From: MED-G105 sp050331095
GTDB lineage: Bacteria; Pseudomonadota; Alphaproteobacteria; Caulobacterales; Parvularculaceae
Reading direction: 5' to 3'
Assembly (NCBI GenBank): GCA_050331095.1
Contig: JBHJHE010000065.1
Span: 1 to 26,606 of the forward strand
DNA: 26,606 nt
Within the stretch, counting starts at the first letter, position 1. The number at the start of each line of letters is the position of its first letter. The notes beneath the pieces were generated by a model. That model saw only the letters and a program-made list of their open reading frames with translations, did no database searches and was not told where the DNA came from. Positions 1 through 8,040 of this stretch are shown here, one piece after another. The position numbers were made by a program, and so were the translations under genes.

Positions 1-109
1 CACCGTCCCCGCCCCGCCACGCCACGACTGGCGCACCTACTGTTAAATCGATTTCGAGACTTGCGCCTACTTCTGTATTAGGGCCGACTTGCTCAAAGAG
101 ACTGGCCAT
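1..109 (-). CDS. Possible 5' part of an unrecognised gene, cut by the window edge
   Basis: Read on the minus strand, an ATG at 107-109 opens a frame that stays open to the left edge, about 36 codons, beginning MASLFEQVGPNTEVG and continuing into a Leu/Ile/Val/Thr-containing stretch. The codons include AAT, ACA, TTA and GTA, less GC-rich than the rest of the window. No function is recognised and no strong ribosome binding site is seen. It overlaps the orphan plus-strand tail that begins around 89. It may be a real gene of lower-GC origin or just a short chance frame; too little is visible to decide. Confidence 0.3.
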   Translation of the reverse strand, partial: MASLFEQVGPNTEVGASLEIDLTVGAPVVAWRGGDG

Positions 110-418
110 GATACGCCCACCCCGACCCCGACGCCGAGCCCGACGCCCGCTCCAACGCCGACGCCCAGCCCAACGCCATCCCCCGCTCCGTCGACTGGCG
201 GCCTCGGCGTCGGCTCAAACGTCGTCGTTAGCGGACGAAGCGGCGACGTGCGGCGCGATCCGGGCGGCTCGGAAGCCGGCAACCAGCGGCGCGGCTCCAC
301 CGGCGTCATCGTCGGCGGTCCCGGCCGCGACGACGGCTGGATCTGGTGGAACGTCGATTTCGACGCCGGCGTCGACGGATGGCTCCGCGAATCCTCGATC
401 AGCGAAGACGACGGCTAA
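89..418 (+). CDS. Orphan C-terminal tail: Pro/Thr linker plus SH3-like domain
   Basis: About 109 residues from a TTG at 89. Residues ~9-35 are a Pro-Thr/Pro-Ser/Pro-Ala repeat, typical of linkers in secreted multidomain proteins. Residues ~38-103 form a compact domain containing VIVGGPG, WWNVDF and DGWLRES. The same pattern ends the pectate-lyase-like protein on the minus strand (VIVGGPG, YWRVDF, DGWMREV near 5150-5350), so the two are homologous; the fold looks like a bacterial SH3-like (cell wall or ligand binding) domain. No signal peptide or catalytic domain precedes it. The frame is open back to a TAA at 44-46, and sensible-looking codons lie on both sides of that stop, so this may be the remnant 3' end of a larger broken gene rather than an independent small protein. 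The start is uncertain. The perfect hairpin at 469-510 follows. Confidence 0.5.
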   Translation: MLKETGHDTPTPTPTPSPTPAPTPTPSPTPSPAPSTGGLGVGSNVVVSGRSGDVRRDPGGSEAGNQRRGSTGVIVGGPGRDDGWIWWNVDFDAGVDGWLRESSISEDDG

Positions 419-468
419 CGCGCCGGCCGGTCGCGTTCGATCCGGCGAAAACGACAACGATATCAACG

Positions 469-510
469 CCATGAAAACGCCGCCGTCTCGCGACGGCGGC
501 GTTTTCATGG
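469..510. terminator. Perfect 19-bp inverted repeat, bidirectional terminator-like hairpin
   Basis: The arms 469-487 and 492-510 are exact reverse complements around a four-base TCGC loop. Each arm carries GAAAACGCCGCCGTC. The GC-rich core is flanked by AAAA on the left and TTTT on the right, so it could end transcription in either direction. It lies 50 bp after the stop of the orphan SH3-like tail and about 100 bp before the DUF1800 gene. Confidence 0.8.
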
Positions 511-554
511 CTGATGCGTACGGGCGACTGTCAATAAACTTTCGCTTTTTACCG

Positions 555-570
555 TTAACTTTTTGTTTAC
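555..570. promoter_or_regulatory. CtrA-like TTAA-N7-TTTAC motif in an AT-rich promoter region
   Basis: Within an AT-rich stretch (about 530-600) upstream of the DUF1800 gene, TTAA at 555-558 is followed after seven bases by TTTAC at 566-570. This is one base away from the alphaproteobacterial CtrA consensus TTAA-N7-TTAAC. The position, ~40 bp before the predicted start, suits a regulator or core promoter. A match of this quality can occur by chance in AT-rich DNA. Confidence 0.3.
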
Positions 571-608
571 CATATCGCGTATGAGGCGTTTTTTTCGCCT
601 TATGCGCG

Positions 609-2420
609 ATGCTGAACCGTCGCGCGCATCCGTTTGCGGGCGTTGTCTTGGGTATGGGCCTTTGTTCAGTTTGTAGACGTCGCGCCGTTGCACGGCCGGT
701 ATCGCCCGGCGCTTACGCGTTTGGTTGGCTCGCCGCCCTCACGAGCGCCCTCTTCCTGACTTTCGGATGCGACGCCTCCGGCAGCGCCGACGACGCCGCT
801 TCCGCCACGGCGCCGGACACGGTTTCGACGCCCGCGGCGATGGGCGCCGCCGTCCGCTTCTTGAACATGGCGACGTTCGGCGCGCGGCTTGAGGAGGCCG
901 TAGAGCTGCAACGCATCGGCCACGCGGCCTGGCTGCGCCGCGAGTTCGAAAAGCCGCTCGCGGCGCACGTGCCGCGATTGATGGCGACAGCGACGCGCGA
1001 GAACGGCGAGTTGCGCAATGCGGACGAACCGTTTCTGCCGTGGCGGGATTTCGTCGAGGGCGACGACCAGCTGCGCCAGCGCGCCGCCTTCGCCCTGTCG
1101 CAGATTCTCGTCGTCAGCGACGACGGCGTCGGGCGTCTACGCGGGCGGCCGTTCGCCATGGCGTACTATCGCGACGTTCTCCTGCGCAACGCGTTCGGCA
1201 ATTACCGCGATCTCCTCCGGGACGTGACGTTTTCGCCGGCGATGGCGACCTATCTGACGTATCTCTACAATCGCAGGGGCGATCCTTCTGCGAACCGCTT
1301 GCCGGACGAGAACTACGCCCGAGAACTGATGCAGCTCTTCACGATCGGGCTCGTCGAGCTGGCGCCCGACGGCGAGCCGCGACGCGACGTCGACGGACGA
1401 ATGATCCCGACGTACGGCGTCGAGGACGTGCAGGGCCTCGCGCGGGTCTTCACCGGCTTCGGCCTCAAGGGCGACCGGTTCAGGTTCGGCGCGCGCGCGC
1501 CCGACGCCTTCTATTCTCCGTTGCAAGCGTATCCGGAGGCCCACGAACCTGGCGAAAAGGCGTTCCTTGGCGCCGTCGTCCCGCCTGGCGCAGGTCCGGA
1601 GGACAGCGTCGAGATCGCCCTCGACGCCCTCTTCGCCCACCCCAACGTTGCGCCGTTCATCGCCCGGCAAATGATCCAGCGTCTCGTCGCGAGCGCGCCG
1701 TCGCGCGGTTACGTCGCCCGCGCGGCGGCCGCCTTTGAGACCGGAGAATTCCGTATGCAGGACGGAACGAGCGTCGGCTCTGGACGCCGCGGCGACGTGT
1801 CGGCGCTCATCGCAGCTATTTTGTCCGACCCGGACGCCTTGCGGGCGCGCGAAGACGCGCCGGCGACGTTCGGCAAGGCGACGGAGCCCATCCTTCGCTT
1901 CACCCGTTGGGCGCGGGCGTTCGACGTCAACTCGGCCGACGCGTCCGGCGAGCGCGTTCTCGCCGACGCCAGCTCGCCCGACCGGTTCAATCAGCACCCG
2001 TGGCGCGCGCCCAGCGTCTTCAACTTTTACCGCCCCGGCTACGTGGCGCCCGGCACGGCCACCGGCGCGGCCGGCCTCACGGCGCCGGAGCTGCAAATCG
2101 CGACTGCGCCGGCGCTCACCGGCTACGCGGCGACGATCGGACGCTACGTCCGCGACGCCCCAAACCGCAACGCCGATGGCGCGCCACGAAACTATCGGCC
2201 CGATTACGCCGACGAACTCGCCCTCGCCGACGACCCGGACGCGCTCGTCGCACGGCTCGACATCAAACTCACCGGCGGCGCGCTGCAGCCCGAAACTCGC
2301 GCGCGCATCGTCCGGATGATGACGTTGATGGCGAGCGACGACGACGAGGACCGCCTGGCGCAGGTGCGCATCGGCGTGTGGATGGTCATGACCGCGCCGG
2401 AGTTCCTCGTTCAACGCTAG
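609..2420 (+). CDS. DUF1800 family exported protein
   Basis: 603 residues, the usual size for DUF1800. Family hallmarks are RFLNMATFG near residue 83, the stretch around LRQRAAFALSQILVVS, then MAYYRDVLLRNAFGNYRDLL, and ENYARELMQLFTIGLVEL, followed by GLARVFTGFG. The N terminus has a hydrophobic segment ending LTFGC (Cys ~54), a possible lipoprotein or Sec signal with an imperfect lipobox and an unusually long n-region; a start at ATG 654 would shorten it. No good ribosome binding site decides between the two. The biochemical role of DUF1800 is not established. It is followed after 32 bp by a DUF1501 gene on the same strand; the two families are often encoded side by side, which suggests a joint extracytoplasmic function. 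Confidence 0.88.
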   Translation: MLNRRAHPFAGVVLGMGLCSVCRRRAVARPVSPGAYAFGWLAALTSALFLTFGCDASGSADDAASATAPDTVSTPAAMGAAVRFLNMATFGARLEEAVELQRIGHAAWLRREFEKPLAAHVPRLMATATRENGELRNADEPFLPWRDFVEGDDQLRQRAAFALSQILVVSDDGVGRLRGRPFAMAYYRDVLLRNAFGNYRDLLRDVTFSPAMATYLTYLYNRRGDPSANRLPDENYARELMQLFTIGLVELAPDGEPRRDVDGRMIPTYGVEDVQGLARVFTGFGLKGDRFRFGARAPDAFYSPLQAYPEAHEPGEKAFLGAVVPPGAGPEDSVEIALDALFAHPNVAPFIARQMIQRLVASAPSRGYVARAAAAFETGEFRMQDGTSVGSGRRGDVSALIAAILSDPDALRAREDAPATFGKATEPILRFTRWARAFDVNSADASGERVLADASSPDRFNQHPWRAPSVFNFYRPGYVAPGTATGAAGLTAPELQIATAPALTGYAATIGRYVRDAPNRNADGAPRNYRPDYADELALADDPDALVARLDIKLTGGALQPETRARIVRMMTLMASDDDEDRLAQVRIGVWMVMTAPEFLVQR

Positions 2421-2452
2421 CCGGAACGCCGATCAGCATGGTTAGGACAAAG

Positions 2453-3829
2453 ATGGCCGTCTTGACGAGACGCGCGCTCTTGGAGCGCGCCGCCCTGGCG
2501 CCGACTGCGGCCGGCGCGGCCGGATTGTGTTCAGCGCTCGGCTTTTTCGCCGCCCGCGCACAGCCCGCCCCCAGCGACTACCGCGCGCTCGTATGCGTTT
2601 TTCTGCGCGGGGGCGTTGACGCTTTCGACATCCTGATCCCGACCGAGCCCGCCGCCTACGAACGATACGCCGCGGGCCGGGCGTCGCTCGTCGAGAGCTA
2701 TCGCGGCGCGCGCGATCGGTCGCGGCTCCTGCCTCTCGGCGCAACGGGCCATGGGTTTCCGCCGCAACTCGCGCGCCTGCGCGAGCTCTACGAGGCGGGC
2801 GACCTCGCCGTGGTCGCTAATGTCGGCCCGCTGATCGGACCGGTGGACCGGGACGGGTTCGAAAGCGGCCTTGCGCGCCTGCCGCCAGCGCTGTTCTCCC
2901 ACAACGACCAGCAGTCCGCCTGGTCGGCCCTCGCGCCCGAGGGCGCGCCCTTCGGCTGGGGCGGCCTCTTCGGCGACGCCGTAGTCTCCGCCAACACGAC
3001 GCCCAGCTTCACCGCGGTCTCCGTCGCGGGCAACGACGTTTTCCTCTCCGGGCGGACGACGCGGCCGTTTCCCGTGCGCCGCGGCGGCGGCGCCTTGCGT
3101 ATCCCGGAGCTTCGCAATCGCGGGCTTCTGGGCGCCGCCCGCAACGACGCCGAGGCGCGCGAGCTTATCGTCGCGCATTTGCGCGCCGCCGGCTTCGAAA
3201 GCGACAATCTCTTTGAAACCGACCTCGCCGCGGCAAGCCGCACGGCGGTCGACAACAACGCCGCCTACGAAGCCGCCTTCGACGCGGCGCCGGCGCTCGA
3301 CGGTTTCCCGTCGACGCCGCTTGGCTCGCAGTTGCGTACGATCGCGCGGACGATCGCCATCAGGGGCTCGCTCGGCGCGTCTCGCCAAGTCTTCCTCACC
3401 TCGATCGGCGGCTTCGACACTCATTCGGGACAGGCGGCCGCCCTCGCGGGATTGCAGATCCAGATCGCCGACGCCGTCAACGCCTTTCGCGCATCGATGA
3501 CGGAGCTCGGCGTCGCCCGCGAGGTCACGCTCTTCACCGCATCCGAATTCGGCCGAACGTTCACGCCCAACGGCGACGGCACGGACCATGGCTGGGGCGG
3601 ACATCATATCGTGGTCGGCGGATCCGTCCGTGGCGGCCGGATCTATGGCGACGTTCCGCCGCCGGAGGCCGATCATCCGCAGGCGGTGCGCGGCGGGCGG
3701 CTGATCCCGACCCTCGCCGTCGAACAGTACGCTGCGACGCTTGGCGCCTGGTTCGGCCTCGACGACGCGGCGCTCGCGGCCGCCCTCCCGAACCTTGCGA
3801 GGTTCATCGGCCGCCCCGATTTCGCTTAG
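2453..3829 (+). CDS. DUF1501 family protein with Tat signal
   Basis: About 458 residues. The start at ATG 2453 is chosen because AGGA lies at 2443-2446, seven bases upstream; an in-frame ATG at 2438 has no such site. The N terminus has a twin-arginine motif (LTRRALLERA) and a hydrophobic segment ending AARAQPA, so Tat export is predicted. Family motifs include VFLRGGVDAFD, FPPQLARLRELYEAGDLAVVANVGPL in outline, LFSHNDQQSAWS, GGFDTHSGQ, ASEFGRTF and DHGWGGHHIVVGG. I recall DUF1501 being grouped with the alkaline phosphatase/sulfatase superfamily, and the Asp/His-rich motifs would suit a metal site, but the substrate is unknown. It probably forms an operon with the preceding DUF1800 gene and converges with the GT4 gene 49 bp downstream. 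Confidence 0.88.
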   Translation: MAVLTRRALLERAALAPTAAGAAGLCSALGFFAARAQPAPSDYRALVCVFLRGGVDAFDILIPTEPAAYERYAAGRASLVESYRGARDRSRLLPLGATGHGFPPQLARLRELYEAGDLAVVANVGPLIGPVDRDGFESGLARLPPALFSHNDQQSAWSALAPEGAPFGWGGLFGDAVVSANTTPSFTAVSVAGNDVFLSGRTTRPFPVRRGGGALRIPELRNRGLLGAARNDAEARELIVAHLRAAGFESDNLFETDLAAASRTAVDNNAAYEAAFDAAPALDGFPSTPLGSQLRTIARTIAIRGSLGASRQVFLTSIGGFDTHSGQAAALAGLQIQIADAVNAFRASMTELGVAREVTLFTASEFGRTFTPNGDGTDHGWGGHHIVVGGSVRGGRIYGDVPPPEADHPQAVRGGRLIPTLAVEQYAATLGAWFGLDDAALAAALPNLARFIGRPDFA

Positions 3830-3878
3830 AGGGCGCGGCGGCGAAAACGGGCGCCGGACTTGCGGTTCGCAACCCGGC

Positions 3879-5033
3879 TCAGCCGAGCGTCCAGCGCCGC
3901 GGCGCCCCGCGGGCGAGCGCGCCAGCGATGACGGCGTCCCATTTCGCGGCGATCGCCTCGACGGTGTACTGCTTGGCCTCCTCGGCCGCATTCGCCGCGA
4001 GCCGGCGTCTGAGATCGGCGTCGCCGAGGAAGCGCTTCAACGCGTCGGCCATGGCGTCGACGTCGCCGACGGGCGTCAAAAGGCCCGTGCGCTCGTGATC
4101 GATGAGCGAGGTCGTTCCGAACTCGCAGTCCGTTGAGACGATGGGCAGCCCAGCGGCCATCGCCTCGGCGAGGGCGTTTGGCCAGCCCTCATAGTCCGAT
4201 GACAGAATAAATGCGTCCGCTGTTTCGATCCACCCGCCCGGCCGCGGAGTAACGCCCGGCAATTCAACGCGTCCGGCGAGCCCGACCTCGTCGCGAAGCG
4301 CTTCGAGGCGCTCGCGCTCTTCGCCCTCCCCCCAGATGACGAGCCGCCAATCGGGCGCGGCCTCGGCGACGCGCGCGAAAGCGCCGATCAGAAGATCGAA
4401 GCTCTTTTGCCGGTCGAGCCGGCCCACAGCGGCGAGCGCGCCGCCCCGGCGCTTGTTCGTCCAACCGGGCGGCAGGCTCACCGGATTCGGAATGATCGCC
4501 GTGTTCGGACGTTGGTTCGCGGGATAAAACGCGGCGGCCTCGTCGGTCATTGTCACGAACGCCGCAGCCTTCGGAAAGGCGGCCGCCCGCGCGCGCCTCC
4601 ACAGGGGATCGAACTGCTGGAGCTTCGGGTTGTTTCGCTCAGAGACGATCACCGGCACGCCGAGGGGCCCCGCGGCGAACACCGACATAACGTTCATTTT
4701 CGTCAAAAAGCTGATAACGACGTCCGGACGCGGATCGGCGAACCGCCCCCGCAGCGCGCCGATGCGCCGCCAGGTCTGGAGAAGCGCCCGCCATTTCGGC
4801 TTCGGGATCGCCGGCGCGCCGAGCCGGGTCAGCGACACGCCGTCAGTGAGCGGATAATAAGGCTCCTCCGCCTCAGCCTCGAAGGTGACGACGCCGACGC
4901 TCCGTCCGGCGGCGGCCCAGTGGTTGGCGATGGACGTGACGACGCGCTCGCTGCCCCCGGCGCCGAGGGCCGGCAATGCGAAAAGGACGCTGGCGCCGGC
5001 CGGACTGAGGCTCGTTCGATCGCTCGTCGCCAT
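3879..5033 (-). CDS. Family 4 glycosyltransferase (GT-B fold)
   Basis: 384 residues starting at ATG 5033 (MATSDRTSLS); the frame is open further upstream but that stretch is antisense to the pectate-lyase-like gene and has no protein character. The N-terminal donor-side glycine motif (GAGGSERVVTSIANHW) and the C-terminal domain from AVGRLDRQKSFDLLI are typical of GT4. The catalytic EX7E motif is E-GWPNALA-E within SSDYEGWPNALAEAMAAGLP. The enzyme should transfer a sugar from a nucleotide-sugar donor to a lipid-linked or surface glycan; the acceptor cannot be read. No membrane segment is evident, so it is probably cytosolic or peripheral. It lies 109 bp downstream of the pectate-lyase-like gene on the same strand and may be cotranscribed with it. 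Confidence 0.88.
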   Translation of the reverse strand: MATSDRTSLSPAGASVLFALPALGAGGSERVVTSIANHWAAAGRSVGVVTFEAEAEEPYYPLTDGVSLTRLGAPAIPKPKWRALLQTWRRIGALRGRFADPRPDVVISFLTKMNVMSVFAAGPLGVPVIVSERNNPKLQQFDPLWRRARAAAFPKAAAFVTMTDEAAAFYPANQRPNTAIIPNPVSLPPGWTNKRRGGALAAVGRLDRQKSFDLLIGAFARVAEAAPDWRLVIWGEGEERERLEALRDEVGLAGRVELPGVTPRPGGWIETADAFILSSDYEGWPNALAEAMAAGLPIVSTDCEFGTTSLIDHERTGLLTPVGDVDAMADALKRFLGDADLRRRLAANAAEEAKQYTVEAIAAKWDAVIAGALARGAPRRWTLG

Positions 5034-5142
5034 CCGTATCCCGCCGCCTTGCGTCCCACGGCGGTTTATTGCCACCCACCGGTCGAAGCGGTCAAGCGAC
5101 GCCGGGGCGAGGTCCAGCCGCTCCGGCAAGACGATGGTCCGA

Positions 5143-7890
5143 CTACGGTGCGAGGCGCAAGTCGACTTCGCGCATCCAGCCGTCGTCGCCGGTCGCGAAA
5201 TCGACGCGCCAGTAAACGAAGCCGTCGTCGCTCCCAGGACCGCCGACGATGACGCCGGGCGAGCCCGGCGGTTGGCGACCGCGGCGGGATCCGCCCGGCG
5301 CGGCGCGCACCTGGACGTTGACCGCCGCTTCAACGCGGGCGCCGACGCCGAAGTCGTCCGCCGGCGGCGCGGGCGCATCGACGATGATCGTCACGCTCGC
5401 CTGGTCGCTGGCGCCGACGTCGTCAGTGACGGTGAGGCGCGCATTATACGTTCCCGGATCGCCATAAACGAACGACGGGCTGGCGCCCATGGCGTCCGCA
5501 ACGCCGTCCCCGTCGAAGTCCCAGGCTCGCGTCGCGATCGTTCCGTCCGGGTCCGCCGAACCGGCGCTCGAGGACGCGACGGTCAAGGGGGCTTCGCCTC
5601 GCGTCGGGCTGGCCGACGCCGCGGCGCTCGGCGCCTCGTTTGACGGCGCGGGCTCATCGACGGTGATCGTAACGCTCGCCGCCGCGCTCGCGCCGTCGTC
5701 GTCCGTCACCGTCAAACGCGCATTATACGTACCTGGATCGTCGTATGTGAAGGACGCAGTCGCACCATTCGCGTCGGTGGCGCCGTCGCCGTCGAGATCC
5801 CAGGCGTAAGCCGCGACGGCGCCGTCCGGATCGCTCGATCCGGCGCCGGAGAACGACACGGAGAACGGGGCCTGTCCGCGCGTGGGGTTGGCCGACACCG
5901 AAGCCGTCGGCGCCTCGTTCGACGGCGCCGCGGCCTCGACCTCGATCGCCGCGACGGCGACGTCGACGCCGCCCGGTCCGGCGCACGTCAAACGAGCCTC
6001 GCCGGACTGCTCTGGTCGGATCGTCTCGACGCCGAGCACCGATCTGTAGCCGGACCACAAGCCGGACGCCTCGCATAACCCCGCATTGGCGTTTTGCGGC
6101 TCATCGACCGTCCACTCGAGGACCACAGAACCGCCAGCCGCGACGCGGGTCGTCGACGCGCTGAGGGCGACCTGCGGCGCCGGCGCTACTCGCTCATTGT
6201 TGACGTAGACGATACGATTGGCGATGTCTTCGAGGCCACCGTCCGTACAAGTTACGTCAAGCGACAGATTGCGCTGCGGCCGCAGCGACCAGACGCCGTT
6301 GTTGTCGTTTGGATTCTCAAGGTCCCAGGATTTCTTGCAGCTGTCGCCGTAGCCCGTGAAATAGATCTTCACCTTCTGGCCGGCCCTCAACGCGTTCGGT
6401 ACGAGATCGAACCGCGCGACCACGACGTCGGGCCCGCGGGGCACGGCGTAGCCGCAGGTGGGGGCGGCGTTCGCGCGGGCGCCGCGCCCGTGGGGCGATG
6501 GGCCGAAATCGCCCGCGAGCTCGTTGAGATAATCCTCAAGATCCGTGTACCCATTGCCGTCGGCGTCGCCGTTGCGGTCGGCGGGGTTCGACGGATCGAG
6601 CCCGCGATCGCGCTCCCACGCGTCGGGCATCCCGTCCTGGTCGGCGTCCGCCGGCGCCTCGCCCGGCGCTAGGTTCGGCCAACCGCCGCGATCGCTCGGG
6701 TCGTCGACGATGCCCCCGCCGCACGAGGCGACGTCGCCGACGATGCGCGCGTCGACAGCGTCTCGCGCGGGCGCTGTGGCGCCCGCGAACGCGAGCACGT
6801 CTTTATAGTTCTGCTGCGGATCGTCGAGCGTAGGGAAATCAGCCGACATCGATCCGTACCCGACCGGCGACGTCGAGAGGTACTTCCAATCCTTTTTGTC
6901 GAGCGTCCACTCCGGGTTCGTCCGCAGATCGGTGCGCACATGGTCGAGATTGGCGCCCATGTAGATCGAAAATTCGCCCAATTCGCTGTTGCGAAAGAGG
7001 TTCGCCGCGGCGCGCCAGCGCTGGGGCACGCTGTTCGGGCCGACGATCGACATGTTGCCCGCCCAATTGATGAAGCTTGATCCGTGCTGGGAATATATTT
7101 CCGCGGCGTAGTCCTGGAAGTTGTAGGTTACGTTCCCGAGGAAATCGAATTGACCGATTGCGCCTACGTTCGGCCCGCGTCGTTTCACATGGGCGATGAG
7201 GTTATGGTTGAACGACGCGTCGCGCACGCCGTCGCTGAAGAACGCCGCGAAGCCGTGTTCGCCGCTCGGATGGTTCGACGCGTTCAGGGGCTCGGCCAGG
7301 ATCGACCACTGAACGGTGATGTCACGGCTGTTCTCGCTCGGCCGGTTGCCGGTGAGGCCGCCATTGCCGATGACGTTCAGAAGTTCGTCCGTGCTCCACG
7401 ACATGCTCACATGGTCGAGGATGACGCGATGGCCCCGGATCAGGACCGCATCGACATTGCTCGACGGTTCGGCCGACGGCCCGGGTCGAACGCGGATGTG
7501 GCGCACGACGACGTCATGCGTGTCGATGAAGAGCGGCGCTTGGTCGTTGGGTCCGAAGCGGTTGGTGATCTGGACGCCGCCGCCCGGCGCCGATTGCCCC
7601 GCGATCGTTAGGTAGGGATCGACGGCGTGCAGCGGCGCATCCAACTGAATCTCGCCGCCAATGGCGAAAACGCAGGTGCGCGGGCCCGCGGCCTCGACAC
7701 AGGCGCGAAGCGATCCGGCGCCCGTGTCGTTGAGCGTCGACACTATGTAGACGTCGCCGCCACGCCCGCCCGCCGCGTGCTTTCCGAAACCGGTCGCGGT
7801 GGGAAACGCTAACGGCGCCGCCGCTGCGCCGCCCCAAACGCCCGCCAGGGCGCCGATAAGCGCCCACCCGAGATTGCAATTCGCCGCCAT
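5143..7890 (-). CDS. Secreted multidomain pectate lyase-like protein with two PKD domains and an SH3-like tail
   Basis: 915 residues from ATG 7890, preceded by GGGGGAG five bases upstream. A Sec signal peptide (hydrophobic to AAAAP, residue ~26) comes first. Residues ~27-395 form a right-handed beta-helix pectate-lyase-like domain with GFGKHAAGGRGGDVYIV, TIAGQSAPGGGVQI, and HRVILDHVSMSWSTDE. Residues ~413-458 are rich in Asp/Asn/Gly (DADQDGMPD, DRNGDADGNGYTD) and look like calcium-binding thrombospondin-3/dockerin-like loops. Residues ~490-652 contain Cys-bearing Ig-like modules. PKD domains follow at ~658-745 and ~752-838 (each with DPDG, WD.DGDG and DPGTYNARLTVTDD), and an SH3-like domain at ~846-913. 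Predicted role: extracellular cleavage of a uronate-containing polysaccharide, with the C-terminal modules giving spacing or adhesion. The substrate is not certain. A GT4 gene follows on the same strand. Confidence 0.85.
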   Translation of the reverse strand: MAANCNLGWALIGALAGVWGGAAAAPLAFPTATGFGKHAAGGRGGDVYIVSTLNDTGAGSLRACVEAAGPRTCVFAIGGEIQLDAPLHAVDPYLTIAGQSAPGGGVQITNRFGPNDQAPLFIDTHDVVVRHIRVRPGPSAEPSSNVDAVLIRGHRVILDHVSMSWSTDELLNVIGNGGLTGNRPSENSRDITVQWSILAEPLNASNHPSGEHGFAAFFSDGVRDASFNHNLIAHVKRRGPNVGAIGQFDFLGNVTYNFQDYAAEIYSQHGSSFINWAGNMSIVGPNSVPQRWRAAANLFRNSELGEFSIYMGANLDHVRTDLRTNPEWTLDKKDWKYLSTSPVGYGSMSADFPTLDDPQQNYKDVLAFAGATAPARDAVDARIVGDVASCGGGIVDDPSDRGGWPNLAPGEAPADADQDGMPDAWERDRGLDPSNPADRNGDADGNGYTDLEDYLNELAGDFGPSPHGRGARANAAPTCGYAVPRGPDVVVARFDLVPNALRAGQKVKIYFTGYGDSCKKSWDLENPNDNNGVWSLRPQRNLSLDVTCTDGGLEDIANRIVYVNNERVAPAPQVALSASTTRVAAGGSVVLEWTVDEPQNANAGLCEASGLWSGYRSVLGVETIRPEQSGEARLTCAGPGGVDVAVAAIEVEAAAPSNEAPTASVSANPTRGQAPFSVSFSGAGSSDPDGAVAAYAWDLDGDGATDANGATASFTYDDPGTYNARLTVTDDDGASAAASVTITVDEPAPSNEAPSAAASASPTRGEAPLTVASSSAGSADPDGTIATRAWDFDGDGVADAMGASPSFVYGDPGTYNARLTVTDDVGASDQASVTIIVDAPAPPADDFGVGARVEAAVNVQVRAAPGGSRRGRQPPGSPGVIVGGPGSDDGFVYWRVDFATGDDGWMREVDLRLAP
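5377..5919 (-). repeat. Tandem PKD-encoding repeat, ~279-bp period
   Basis: The two PKD domains of the pectate-lyase-like protein are encoded by a tandem duplication with a 279-bp (93-residue) period. For example, GCATTATACGT-like DNA recurs at 5441 and 5720, and PAPSNEAP/VTDD blocks recur in the protein. The copies are close enough at the DNA level to indicate a fairly recent internal duplication or homogenisation. Confidence 0.8.
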
Positions 7891-8040
7891 TTTCTCCCCC
7901 CAGTAGCACCGGACACGCCGTCGCTTTCGCCTCCGTAATAAAGACGCGATCGCGCTAAAACAACGCCCGGGGCGCAAAACGCGTCGCGGGGCGTCACAGC
8001 GTTCGTTGGTGGGGGGAGATCGCCGCTTGACGCAGGGCCC

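Noticed and set aside
115..190. Short-period C/G-rich repeat that might be a CRISPR or satellite
   Set aside because: It is a coding Pro-Thr/Ser/Ala linker of irregular period without spacers.
1137..2414. 425-codon minus-strand frame inside the DUF1800 gene
   Set aside because: It is a shadow frame of a well-supported family gene, rich in Arg/Val/Gly with no motifs or start signal.
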